DNA from: Carya illinoinensis
Taxonomy: Eukaryota > Streptophyta > Magnoliopsida > Fagales > Juglandaceae
Length of the DNA stretch: 64,000 nt
Direction: 5' to 3'
Assembly (NCBI RefSeq): GCF_018687715.1
Contig: NC_056755.1
Coordinates: forward strand, 31,832,501-31,896,500
Shown in pieces: positions 44,063 to 55,060 of this stretch; position 1 is the first letter of the stretch, and each line of letters opens with the position of its first letter. The translations under genes were made by a program, and so were the position numbers. The notes beneath the pieces are model-generated. The model was not told the DNA's origin, made no database searches, and saw nothing but the letters and a program-made list of their open reading frames with translations.

Positions 44063-45044
44063 ATTACCATTCGCCCTCCATTGAATAATTTATATTAATT
44101 TCTTTCATTTTTTTACTACATAACAGTTGCACCACTAATTATTATTTATATATTTCTTGGGTTCATATAATTTGCAATACGTTTGAATTGCAAAATATGA
44201 GAAAAATAAATGGGATTAAAAAAATTATAAAAAACATTAAGTTAATAATATTTTTTTATTATTTTATCTAATAAATGGATAATCCAATGTGAAAATTTCT
44301 CTTGAATAGAATACATATGATTTTAGTTTTACCTTTGCCTAAGCCAATCAGAATGTTCATCCACATTAGATTAGGTAAAGGTGAAGTTAAATTTAAAACT
44401 TGGCTAATATCACATATTTTGCCTTTTATTTATTCCATTCAAAACATATTCCCACATTAGATTATCCATCTAAATTCTATATAATAATAAAATATTATTA
44501 ATTTCCTTTTTTATCTAATTTATTCTTGTCATATATTTTAGTTGTGGTGCAACCACATAAAGCAACAAAATTCCTATTGAAGCTCTGTATCTAATTTAGA
44601 CAAACACATATTCTTAATGAAATGACCAAAAAAAAAAAAAAAGCACATAATAAATAGGCTGCAAACTTTTCTTGTAAATATGAAAGCAAACAACACAAAT
44701 AAAATAACATAACAGATTCCAGCACAAAAATATAGCTTCACAAAACATTATTTGCCCTTTACAAAACAACACAATACAACTACACAAACCAACTAGGCCA
44801 TGAGAAGTTCATATATCTTACGAATAGTAGTAGTCAACATGACTAAAAAAGAAATTTAGATATCCCTATAAATTATAATTATTAGAGTCAAATCAGTTTG
44901 TAATGCAACAAATTTTAAGAGATGATAAAAATCTCGAGCATGTAACTGATTTAAACCAGACCATGCTCGAAAACTATTGAGTTTGGCTTGATTTCCTGCT
45001 GAAAATACCCTTTCAAAGGCTTAACTTGACTATTGCTCAACCAT
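44063..45044. other. Gene-free AT-rich stretch
   Basis: No gene or clear repeat family seen. Two long segments with 'ccacattagatta' phrases in inverse orientation near 44285-44480 suggest an old foldback. Confidence 0.4.
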
Positions 45045-45330
45045 TTTTCAAACTAATCAATAATTATTACAACTTTTTTAAACTTTCAAATAAAAAATAA
45101 AAAACAATTCCAACTTTTTCAAATTCTCAAACAAAAGTAATATTATAAAATTATATTCTTACAATATTTTAACTTTGTCATATTTTTTATTCAACTTTTT
45201 CTCTCTCTTTTCTAAAAACCTAAAAAATACTCAACTTATACTATCTTACTACTATTCACAAATTATCTTACTACTATTTACAAAATTTTCATCTCATCTC
45301 ACTCCTCAAACCTCCTCTTAAACGATCTTG
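45045..45330. repeat. AT-rich MITE-like family member
   Basis: 'aaactaatcaataattattacaac...attttcatctcatctcactcctcaaacctcc'. Confidence 0.55.
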
Positions 45331-46059
45331 GAGTACAAACCAATAACAAGTATGAAAGATCAACACATAATGAGTAAAAATCATCACCACCAACAAGTAA
45401 AAACCAGCACACAGTGAGTACCAACAAATATGTGACAAATGGGCACTCTAGGGCAAAAACCAACAAGTAAAAATATTGAAATCGTTACCCTAGCTTCAAA
45501 TTGAAAAAGATTACTCTAAACCAATGAGTAAAAACCATTGCCGAGTGAAGTAAAAATCATTCCCATGTCGGATGGTGTTTAGTCATGCATAGGAAACCGA
45601 AATTGAAATCAAGAGTTGTAGCTGACAAATGTTCTTAAGCCAAGCTGAAATAGAGAGGAAGACAACAATCAAACTTCATATGTGTCAGGAGTACTCTTAT
45701 ACTCCAATGATTCCTTGCCAAAAAGAACATAAAAAAGAAGAAGAAGAAAGATCAAGAACAATACAACTTCAAGAACAAAACCAAGATTCCATTGACAAAT
45801 CTTGGAGAGAATTTTTGAGGAATTCTAAGAACCTCCACAATGTCTTTCAATACCAAGACTTGAACACCTTCCGGCTTATATACTTACGGGAATGTGTTTA
45901 TTACATAATCAAATCGCATCACTTCAACTAAGTAATAAAACGCAACAACAACAAAGTAAAATGCACACTATATACCTTTCCCTTAGTAAAATACGTTGTT
46001 TCATTAATTCATTTTATAAGAAAATGCAAAGTCTTATTAAATCCACACACCTTTTTTCA
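45331..46059. other. Possible decayed chromovirus LTR
   Basis: 45600-46059 lies where the 3' LTR of the minus-strand chromovirus fragment at 46060-46385 would be. It has LTR-like features (GA-rich part, 'aatacc', TATA-like 'cttatatacttac'), but I could not fix its ends. Confidence 0.25.
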
Positions 46060-46385
46060 TGTTGACTTCCTCTTTTGCACTTAAATTCATTAAAGCCTTT
46101 CCCCATGTAATTTCCGTAGGGAGTCCCAAGTATTGTTCTCCACTAAAGCCCCTAGCCACTTGATCAAAACCATTGTTGATGCATGCCCACTTTCTTCATC
46201 CTCCTTTCAAGTATAGCTTCTGGTCATAGTTGTATGGTACCCTCATGGTCGACTGGTGGTAATGAGGGCAAAGGCAAAATGTGTTCACCCAGTTTCTTCT
46301 TCAAGCATGACACATGAAAAACTGGTGAATTTTAGAATTTGAAGGTAGAATCAACTTATAAGCCATTGTTCCTCCAGGAGTGAGG
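46060..46385 (-). pseudogene. Chromovirus Pol C-terminus fragment
   Basis: Minus strand, with one shift, reads TMAYKLILPSNSKI then FHVSCLKKKLGEHILPLPSL with PPVDHEGTI following, then a degenerate chromodomain (FSGEQYLGLPTEITWGKALM). It is the same family as the tail of the 10181-16562 element. Nothing upstream of integrase remains. Confidence 0.7.
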
Positions 46386-46499
46386 CCAGAGGTTCCTACT
46401 ACCATACCATCTTGGGGAGTGAAGGAAGGGCTGCTCACCCTAAGGTTCCACAACCCCCCCTCCCCCCCCGCGGGCCGCGGCAAAGGGCTCCTGTGTAAA

Positions 46500-47994
46500 G
46501 GGTGCCGCATCTTTTGCTTGTGGCGACCATGGCTCCCTCGACTTTAGGGTTTACAGCTCTTATAGAAGAAGGAGATGATGACCTTCAGATGGCCTTCTTC
46601 AATGCCTTCCTCAAACCAGCACCCCGTGGGCACCCCATGGAGGTGAAGTAGTTCCCTACTTTCAAAGAACCACCTTTGTCAGTGCATCCCAATACCCTGC
46701 TCGTGGTGCTTGAAGCTCCGATCCTTCCTTCGAGTCAACAGTTGCCTATCTGAAAGGAGACTAAATTGGGCCCTCTCGTCGTAGATCTAAGTAAAGTCTG
46801 CATTTCCATCCCGTCGCCTTCTCTTAGTCACTCTATGGAGCAAGAGATTGGTTCCTACTTGGTCTTAGAGGAGGCCATGCCGCAGTCTCCCTTTGTGGGG
46901 GAGTTCGTCCCCTCAGGAATGGAGGCCACCGTCAAGCCGAAGGGGCCCCTACATAGGTTGAAGTTCCCACAGCAATCGTGGAACCCTCCGAGCTTTTCTC
47001 AAAAGTTACTACCTTCGAGGAGCCGGTGGTCAAGTCGATAGAAGTTGAGGCTAAAGGTAAGCGACTGTAGTCCTCTAACCCGGGCCTTCCTCCAAGTCCC
47101 TCCCAGGCTTGTATGGGCCCTTGTGGAAATTAGGGGGCATCCAGCCATCCATGTATTCTGGAGTCAAGAAGCCCGAGGCGACGGGTTCGAGCTTCAAAAG
47201 AGCTCAAGCTAAGGCCTCTCTTCACCCAGTTATCTTCCATTCTCACTCAATTTGATTCTCTTAATCGTTCCTTTTCTTTAATATTGCTCATGGAGTAGGC
47301 TACAGATCAACTAGCTACCATGATCGTGGGGGAGCGAGGGGAAATCAAGGAGGAGGACCAAGAGCTTATCTCCCTGGCGCTGCTTGCCCACTTGGAGATC
47401 TGCAAGGTGAACTAGGAGGTGGTGGACGTGACACCCTGGCGAAGGACTTGGACACATTGAGGGAGCATAATATGCTCCTACGAGAGAGGGGCATGGAGCT
47501 TTGGGATGAGATGGCCCTCACAGATGGCAAGTTGGGCAAGGTGAGGGAAGAGCTTGCCTAGGTCATTGTGGGGTGCAAGCATCTTCGGGACAAGCATGCC
47601 AGGCTCCAATGACACTTGGGGAAGCAAGAGGAGGAGCTGTAATCAGCACAAAGTGGGCTCGTGGAGCTCCAGGCCTAGTGGAAGCAACTAATCAAACAAT
47701 GCAACTCAAAGGCTGGGTGGCACTCGTAGTTGTTGTTCGAACATTTTGAGCTGACTCGGTCTGTCCAAAGCTAAAAATTCCTTTTGCAGCAGTGTGAGGC
47801 CTAGGTTCACTCACTGCAGTCAAAGTTGCTTGGAATAACCAACACCATCTTGGCTCGTGAGGTCCATATTTTGGCCATGGAGTGCCACAGCCATTCGGAA
47901 AAAGTCATGGGGCCAAGGTTACAACAAGAGTCTTGAGCGACTAACGGATCATGTGCTCGAGCACCCCATGACCAACCCCAATACTCTGAACTTG
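46500..47994 (+). pseudogene. Tat antisense ORF remnant, part 1
   Basis: Plus-strand frames read a Pro/Ser/Glu-rich middle (VVDLSKVCISIPSPSLSHSM, FVGEFVPSGMEATVKPKGPL), then a Glu/Leu-rich coiled-coil-like part (47290-47700). This is the same layout as the second half of the antisense ORF at 33780-36501. The Transposase_28-type N-terminal domain is missing. A C-rich run with CCGCGGGCCGCGG sits at its left edge (46450-46480). The solo LTR at 48000 splits it from its C-terminus. Confidence 0.6.
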
Positions 47995-47999
47995 GCTTC

Positions 48000-49847
48000 T
48001 GATTAAGATGGAATGTTGCATATTTTATAGATTTAGAACTAATATATTTTGATTATTTTATTAACATTATTATTAGTTTTAGATGAAAAAATGGCTAAGA
48101 AGCATAAATCCGAGCTGTGATTTAAATAAATTAATATCATGATTTATATTTAATTTTATAACCTATGATTTAATTGGACAATAATTCTTCACATGCACAA
48201 CACGTTTTTAATATTCTAGTCTTGCTTTTTATTTTATTTATTGCTCTATTATTTTTATGGTTTCTATTTCTTTTTTTAGGCCTTATTTCTTAGGAGTTGC
48301 TCTACACTAAAAAACGGAGAGTTTTGCATGTGCTTTCTAGAGACACAAAAAATAGAACACTATTGGGCTTCAAGAGGGACTTCAGCGTTGGTGTTTGATG
48401 AAAAGAGGACTATCTAACGGGAGCTTTGGATGCAGCAGAAGAGAGAAGTGGACTTTACAGCTTGGAAAAGAAAGACGCCGTAGGGGTTTCGTTTGACGCA
48501 GCTTGGAAATAGGGGATGGAAAGGCTGGCTGTTTTATTTGGGAAAGTCTTGGATGAAGGAAAGAAAATGCTAGATTAAGAAGAGAGAAAATCTAACGAAG
48601 AAAGAGGAAAAGGAGAGGCAGCAGAAAATGAGGAGCGTTTTAGAGAAAGTCTTGGGCTTAGGGAATGGAGGAGTGATTTACGGAAAAAAAAAATGCAGAG
48701 CTGGGTCTTTTTTCGATACAGGGGACTTCTGGTTTAGGGGGACTTGGAGAAAAAGACGTGGGGCTGCACCGAAAACTTGACGGAATAGAGAGAGCTTTGA
48801 CTGGGTTCGGGAATAGAGGATCATAGGGAGCTAGCTTTAGGAAAGTGAGTTTATGGAAAGTACTTAGAGAAAAGGAAAGGGGGCTTACGATTTTAGAGGT
48901 TTGGAGCCTGAGGGCCTTTCGGGGAAGCTTGAGTGAGACACCGACTTACGAGAGCTGCTCGGGCTAGTTAGTGAGAGACAATACAGGACCTGCTTCTTGG
49001 ACAGCAAATGGAAGGAAAAAGGTTGGGTTTTCCTGGTGCTGAACGAAGGGAGATACTGGACTCTAGTGGAGTGAGGATGTTGGGGAGTTCTTTTGGGCTC
49101 TTCTCTCCACTTTTGCTCTCTTCTAAAGATTGTTTTCTTGTGTTTAGTTTTGTGTTTTATTTTAGTTTTATCATGGAGAATATTTATTTGATTTCCATGG
49201 CTCTTGTGATGAACATGGTTGGGTAAATTTTTACACTAAGGTTAGAGGTGAAGTCTAATGATTTAAACATTTTTTGATCAATATTAGAGTTTATATTGTG
49301 AGTTTGATCGATTGAATTGTTTTATTATTGGATATTTTGATTATCTATATATTTATCTTGATTTATTGTGACTTCAAAATATATTGAATGCTTGAAAATC
49401 CTTGTGATATTCAAATGAGTTTGTGATTGTTATAATCATCAATTGTTTATACTCAATCATTAGTGACTATGTTTCTTGACCTTAAATGCTAAATCTTCCA
49501 ATTAAACAGAATCATTATTCTAGTTTAATTGAAATAAATTGATCGAAAACAATATTCTAAATTATTAGACGGATCCTCAAAAACTTAGTCATTCTCCATA
49601 TCGATTTATTTTCTCATTTTAGTTTTATTCTGCTACTTTAAAAATCTTCATCTCGATAATTTTCTCTTCCATTCGATTGCAAGTTCCTTTTAGTAATTTC
49701 TTTTCATTGTTTGAGTTTATTTTCCTTATCATATAAGTTAATTCTTGTGGATTCGACCATGTTAGGTACTACATCCCATGTATACTTGTAGGTGAAACTG
49801 CTCTAAATTTTTTATTCACTAGTTTGAGTCAAATTTTAAGCGCAACA
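48000..49847. mobile_element. Solo LTR (1848 bp) with perfect target duplication
   Basis: Begins TGATTAAGATGG and ends AGCGCAACA. The 5-mer GCTTC flanks it on both sides (47995-47999 and 49848-49852). Inside is AT-rich sequence, a purine-rich stretch (48340-49000), and the phrase 'cttgtggattcgacc' near the right end, which is common near the 3' end of plant Ty3 LTRs. No gag, pol, primer site or polypurine tract is present. The simplest reading is an LTR left by LTR-LTR recombination; a short LARD/TRIM-type element is the alternative. Confidence 0.72.
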
Positions 49848-49852
49848 GCTTC

Positions 49853-50024
49853 CATTGAACCCGACCCCTAGGCCTTTGCATTCACTAAGTCCATTGAGAA
49901 GGATTTGATGCCCTTTTCCTTCTAGGTTGCCCTTGCCCTGCCTTGATAGTTGCACACGCCTCTGCTTCATTTCCCATTTTCTTCTTTTGTTTTTTGGCAC
50001 CTGATGGGGCTGCGATTGTAACGC

Positions 50025-50035
<11 letters not shown>
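49853..50035 (+). pseudogene. Tat antisense ORF remnant, part 2
   Basis: Removing the solo LTR and one GCTTC joins 'NPNTLNLA' to 'SIEPDP', matching the layout of FRNLEPGPAVLNHFGEIW in the other antisense ORF (36241-36310). The frame decays before the (TA)n run. Confidence 0.55.

Positions 50036-50066
<31 letters not shown>
50030..50066. repeat. (TA)n microsatellite
   Basis: About 18 TA units. Confidence 0.95.
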
Positions 50067-50068
<2 letters not shown>

Positions 50069-50177
50069 TTTGCCTTATGCAACTTTCTTTTGTTTCTTCG
50101 TTGACCGGCTCCTATCTTTGTGTATCTCCTTCTTTTCTTATTCTTCTTTTTTTAAATTTACTGAGTCCAGACCTTTT

Positions 50178-50870
50178 GATGCATCGTGGGACTCAGATTG
50201 GAGAGTACGAAGGTTAGCAAGTCAAGGGACTTTTGTCTGACTAGCCATGTGGAGCTCGGGATGCTCCAGCCTGACCAATGCATCATGGCGAGTCTAGGGA
50301 CTCGGTTTGAAGGGCACGAAGGTCGGCAAGTCAAGGGAGTTGTGTCCGATTGGCCATGTGGGTGAGCTCGGGATGCTCTAACCCATCCGATGCATCATGG
50401 TAAGTCTCCGGACTCAGCTTGGAGGGCATGAAGGTTGACAAGTCAAGGGACTTGTGTCCGACTGGCTGTGTGGACAAGCTTGGGATGCTTTATCCCGTCT
50501 GATGCATCGTGGTTAGTCTAGGGACTTAGCTTGGAAGGCAAAAAGGTTAGCAAGTCAAGGGACTTGTGTCCAACTGGCTATGTGGACAAGCTGATACTCT
50601 AGCCCATCTGATGCATCGTGGCAAGTCTAGGAACTCAACTTGGAGAGTACAAAGGTCGGCAAGTCAAGAGACGTCCGACTGGTCTTGTGAGCAAGCTCAG
50701 ATGCTTTAGCCCATCCAATGCATTGTAGTGAGTTTAGGGACAAAGCTTAAAGGGCACGAAGGTCGGCAAATTAAGGAAACTTAGTTCCAACTAGCCGTGT
50801 GGGCGAGCTCGGGATGCTCTAGCCAGGCCAATGCATTGTGATGAGTCTTGGGACTCGGCTTGGTAGTTCT
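50178..50870. repeat. Tandem array of ~110-bp units, 6.4 copies
   Basis: Units start at 50178, 50277, 50389, 50501, 50610, 50717 and 50830 with (g/a)atgcat(c/t). Each carries 'gtct.gggactc', 'gaaggt(c/t)(g/a)gcaagtcaaggga' and 'gggatgct'. Unit length is 99-113 bp. It lies between the antisense ORF and the integrase end, where Tat/Ogre elements commonly hold satellites. Confidence 0.92.
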
Positions 50871-50954
50871 TGATCTTAATATGGTCAAATCAAGGTGAAT
50901 GCATCTCTTTATTTGTAAAGTGTGATCGTTACATTCTCATAGGTGAAGTTACAA

Positions 50955-51585
50955 TATCTAAGGGAAGTACTTCTTTAAGTGCTCTGCATTCCATAGATGA
51001 GGAAGTTCGTTGCCCTTATCGTCTTTAAGGCAGTAGGACTTGGGCCTGCCACCAGCCATTACCACATATGGCCCTTCGCAACTCGGTCCTGACTTGCCCT
51101 CCTCTTGGGTGGTTACCCTGGTCTGCTTCAACACTAAGTCTCCTACTTTAAAGGAACACAGCCTGATACGTTTGTTGAAGTATTGCTCTGCCTTTATTTA
51201 ATTGTTCATTGTTCGTATTGTGGCTTCATGCCACCTTTCTTCTAGAAGATTTAGGTTTTCCTTTAGTCCTTCACTATTGAGGTTTGGGTCGAAGTGCTGA
51301 ACTTGGTAGGTAGGCATTCCTATTTTCATTGGTATCACCACCTCGCTATCGTAGGTGAGGGCGAAAGGTGTCTCTTCTATGGGGGTCTTGATAGTTGTTT
51401 GGTAAGTCCACAACACCCCCGGGAGCTCCTCCTCCCATCTTCCCTTCTTGTCTCCCAACCTCTTCTTCAGGATGCCCATCAAAGTCTTGTTGGTCATCTC
51501 AACTTGCCCGTTGGACTGTGGGTGTGCTGGAGAGAAATATTTAAATTTGATTACCAATTCAGTGCACCATTCCCAAGAAAGCACA
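50955..51585 (-). pseudogene. Tat integrase C-terminal half
   Basis: Minus-strand reading starts KYFSPAHPQSNGQVEMTNKT (end of the catalytic core with its final acidic position), passes GRWEEELPGVLWTYQTTIKT and TPFALTYDSEVVIP, and ends, after an in-frame stop at 51196-51198, with FKVGDLVLKQTRVTT, GPYVVMAGGRPKSYCL and NAEHLKKYFP. The N-terminal zinc region and first catalytic Asp are absent because the frame joins gag at about 51585. Confidence 0.85.
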
Positions 51586-52100
51586 ACAAGCTACCTCTCC
51601 TGAGAAGTTGTGAAGAGTCACGTGTGCTTTAAAATTCTCCAAGTGATCTACCGACTCTCGAGATCCATCATACATGTTGATCTGGGAAACTTTGAATTTA
51701 GGTGGGAGTGGTAATGCCATCACTTCATCGTTTTAGAGAAGATCAGTTCGTTTCAATAGCTGCTCCATAGAGGAAGATCCTCCCATTTTTCTCGTCATCT
51801 CCTCATATTTATCTACGAGGATATGCAGCTCATTGCATAATCTCTTCTTTTCTAAGTCCTCGGCGTTCATGCCTCCTGCACTATGTGGGTCTCCTTCAGT
51901 CTGCTCGTTGTGTGGGTAGGTGGTGTTGCAGCATTTTGTCATTTTAGCTCTTTGTTCTCCTTCCGCAGCTACTCAACCATTGTTGTCGCCTTTTTCAACT
52001 TTTCTTCAGCTTCAGACAACTTCACTTCTTTGTTTGTCGTATTCATATCCTAGTCACAGGTTGTTTGGGATTGCAAGGTAGTTAGTGTGTGAAAGTCACA
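51586..52100 (-). pseudogene. gag: Tat gag N-terminal remnant
   Basis: Minus strand reads a coiled-coil-like run (DLEKKRLCNELHILVDKYEE), then ALPLPPKFKVSQINMYDGSR and ESVDHLENFKAHVTLHNFSG, the start of the Tat capsid. It breaks off after GEVACCAF and continues as integrase, so the rest of gag, protease, RT and RNase H are deleted. Confidence 0.8.
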
Positions 52101-52110
52101 CTAAAGTCTG

Positions 52111-52131
52111 CAGAGATACCATAGACGGTGC
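52111..52131 (-). other. Primer-binding site of second Tat element
   Basis: Minus strand TGGCACCGTCTATGGTATCT, a variant of the Tat site seen at 43371-43391, abutting the LTR. Confidence 0.7.
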
Positions 52132-52477
52132 CACTGTTAAGAACGTGTTTCACAATACCAATTGCATGGATGACTTGTAATGGAGGAGACGGTGGCATGG
52201 TATGCCAAGTGGGACTCCAATGCCTAAGTTACCTTTATATGAATGAATGTCATATATGTTACATTTAGATATTATTTATAGGAGCATGAAAGTGATGACA
52301 ATGACTGGCCTTAAAGTCTATTTTGGATCATCCTTTACTAAATACATAGTATAACCTTCCTAATCAAACGAATGCGTTATCTTTTCACTACATTATCCTT
52401 AACGCATCTGTAGGTTAAATCCTTGGGCTTGCAGACAAACTTCAATTCTTGAAGTCCCAAACTTGGGCCCTCCAACA
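52132..52477 (-). repeat. 5' LTR of second Tat element (346 bp)
   Basis: Plus strand runs TGTTAAGAAC to CCTCCAACA. Its layout is like the 43392 LTR ('ccaatgcctaagtta' beside 'tgatgcctaagtta'), but it is a distinct subfamily. No matching 3' LTR was found to the left. The outer end is inferred from the TGTT/AACA ends. Confidence 0.6.
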
Positions 52478-52924
52478 CATGGGTTTATCCTTTCGAGGCC
52501 TTGAATATCCCTTCTAGTAGTAATAACAAATCTAGAGCAGTAGTTTATGATGGATCATGTGGTACAAATAGGGGACTCTGAGTGTTTATTCGCACTAGAA
52601 TGCTTTCTGAACATTGTCAAAGCCTAGGAATGGGGTGATATCTCTTGGTGGAGGCGTTACCACCTTCCTATATGCTCTAGCAGTATCGATATTGTAGGCA
52701 TCCACATCTGCCTGGATGTCGATACTGACCTCAAGAGCGGAAACTCGAGGGAGAAGATGAGGACAAACTCTTCCTCCTTGGATTCCAATATGGAGACCTG
52801 GCTGCACAAAGTTTTGGGAAGATTATTCTTGAATGGCTCCAGCAAGGTTGCATTCCTATTTGGTAAGAAAGGAAATAAGGGGATAAAATGCTATGATTGT
52901 CTGGGAGGTTAGCCCGTTCTTTTT
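52478..52924. other. Gene-free spacer
   Basis: No domain recognised. Short frames on the minus strand (52595-52845) look like chance. Confidence 0.4.
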
Positions 52925-53060
52925 ATTTCCATTTCGTTCAAGCCGAAATGACCAAAATTTTGTGTCAAAACAATAACCAACATTGGTTAACTAGTTGTTT
53001 TGTTTCGGCTCAAATTCTAGCCGTTATGACTATTTTCAGTCCATTCCAGCTAGATTTTGA
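52925..53060. mobile_element. Left part of a MITE-like element related to 17034-17665
   Basis: 'ttccatttcgttcaagccgaaatgacc' (plus strand) aligns with 'attccattccgttcgaaccggaatggtc' near 17040. The matching right end is at 54975-55060. Confidence 0.5.
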
Positions 53061-53397
53061 TGTTTTGGCCGAAATACATATTTCATTCCGAATTTGAAGA
53101 TAATGGTAGTTTTTTAAATATTTCGAAAATAGGGAAAAACTTTTACCCTTGACATTTCTTTGTATCCTACCATGAAAAGGCAACTCAAGGCTCAAATACT
53201 CCTTCCATTCATCAGATGCTATGAGGTGCAAATCATATTTATTTTTTAGTTTTTTTAGAAATCATTGGATTTAAGTGTAAATTTGTAATCCGTAATTTCT
53301 CTACTTGACAAGTCCTCATATTTCTCTACTCGACGAGCCTTATTTCTCTATATGTTTTTTTTTCTTTCAAAATTTCTTAGATTTGAGTGTAAATTTC

Positions 53398-53436
<39 letters not shown>
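53398..53436. repeat. (CT)n microsatellite
   Basis: About 19 CT units. Confidence 0.95.
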
Positions 53437-53439
<3 letters not shown>

Positions 53440-53822
53440 CTTTTGGCTTTTGGTTTTTCAAAGTACAGTGACGCCAGGTTCATACCCAAAAGATTAAAAA
53501 AAAAAAAAAAAAAAAGAAAAGTGAAATGAAAAGAACCTAGAGGCTTTTAAAGACTGTTAAGCATTCAGGTCTTCCAACTTCAGCTCAAATAATTTTGAGA
53601 GATATTGATAAGCTATTAATTGTATTTTCTCTATATTTTTCCATGTATTCCTGAATATGGATTTCATGAGAGAATTACATCATAAATAAAATGTCTTAAG
53701 GAAGAAGTCTAATTAATAACCCATTACATAGTTAATCATAAAATCATATCACTTAATCTTAAGTATTATTGAAAATTTGAACTTGTTAATTTATTTGTCA
53801 ATGTTTGGAATATAGTTTATAT

Positions 53823-54930
53823 CAGGCCTGTGCATAAAAGGCCATGGGCCGATCCGTCTGCAAGACCCATTATTGGCCCACCTGACAAAAGTCGGGTTCA
53901 TCGGGTCAAGTGGAATAACGGGTTGACTACGTATTATATCGGTTGACACCGACGAAACCGATCACAAATTTTAGCTTTAAATCGAGTTATCTTCTCAAAC
54001 CCTAGCCAACTTGCCATTCGCGGTCGCCGTTCACAGTCACCGTTTGCCTCGTTGCTTCTCCACGAGGTCCATATATGCCAACTCTCAACTCTCACGCACT
54101 TTGCCGTTCGTGGTTCTAGCCATTTGCCTCTATTGCCTAGTAGAAATGCCTATGCCGCCTATTTTTTTTCTTGTTTGGTTTCTAAGAAAATGTAAAATGG
54201 ACAGGAAACCTGGGATCGTTGGTGGCGGCGAGATTTGTATGAGATTTGTTCCATGGGATGGATGAGATTTGGCATTTGTGGAATAAAATTGGATTTCAAT
54301 GATTTTCCTTGCGGGAGTATTGGGTGGTGATGGGGGGTGTTGTGTCGTGTCGTTTATTTTCTAGCAAAAATGCCTCTGCCTCCTATTGTTTTACTTGTTG
54401 TTTGGTTTCCAAGAAAATGTAAAACGGGCAGGAAATCTGGGATCGTTGGCGGCGGCGAGATCTATATGAGATTTGTTCCATGGGATGGATGAGATTTGGC
54501 ATTTGTGGAATAAGATTGGATTTCAATGATTTTCCTTGCGGGAGTATTGGGTGGAGATGGGGGTTGCTGTGTCATGTCGTTTATTTTCTAGCAAAAATGC
54601 CTATGCCGCCTATTGTTTTACTTGTTGTTTGGTTTCCAAGAAAATGTAAAAGGTTTAGGAAGCGATCAATATTTTTCCGTGTTGTTCATAGTATTTTTCT
54701 CTTTTTTCTTTTAATCTCAACATTCTTGTAGAGATCTGTATGATGGGTAAACTGTAGAGGTCGGCCGATGAAGAAGAAAGAGGGCATTTTTCTTTTTTTG
54801 GTCGGATCATGCGGGTTCGACCCTATTTCGTTGTTGACGGGTAGGGTTGGGTCGGGTTGGCGCCTTAAATTCAGAGGTTCGGGTCGGATCGGGTGTATAC
54901 CCGGTATTTTTTGGACGGGTTGCAGGCCTA
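53823..54930. mobile_element. Non-autonomous hAT-like element (1108 bp)
   Basis: Ends are CAGGCCTG and, inverted, TAGGCCTG. A perfect 8-bp duplication GTTTATAT flanks it (53815-53822 and 54931-54938), the hAT hallmark. 'gggtcgggttgg' and 'cgggttcatcgggtc' phrases lie near the ends. The inside carries a tandem repeat and C/G-richer parts that look like captured host sequence ('aaaccctagccaacttgcc'), but no transposase. Confidence 0.72.
54137..54660. repeat. Tandem repeat of ~225 bp inside the hAT-like element
   Basis: The phrase ctag(t/c)a(g/a)aaatgcc recurs at 54137, 54361 and 54588, spacing 224 and 227. About 2.3 copies. Each unit has 'gggatcgttgg(t/c)ggcggcgag' and 'gatttccttgcgggagtattggg'-like phrases. 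Confidence 0.88.
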
Positions 54931-54974
54931 GTTTATATATATAATTGTCTATATAACGATTATTCTAAAATAAT

Positions 54975-55060
54975 ATATCAAAACATATCGATATTAAAAT
55001 ATTATGTTTCCATACTTCAACCGAAACAGTCAATAGAGCAAATTTCAAAACTATGGGGTA
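54975..55060. mobile_element. Right end of the split MITE-like element
   Basis: 'cttcaaccgaaacagtcaatagag' and 'atttcaaaactatggg' match the right end of the element at 17034-17665 ('cttaaccgaaacagtattcaaaactttgg'). Together with 52925-53060 it brackets the hAT-like insertion. Confidence 0.5.

Noticed and set aside
45629..45931. 100-codon plus-strand frame
   Set aside because: Lys/Glu-rich, lies in sequence that may be a decayed LTR; no family seen.
48000..49847. A protein-coding gene with 72-codon frame MEGKRLGFPG... at 49008
   Set aside because: Lies inside the TG...CA unit with exact target duplications and has no domain.
51294..51632. 112-codon plus-strand frame
   Set aside because: Exact shadow of the minus-strand Tat integrase.
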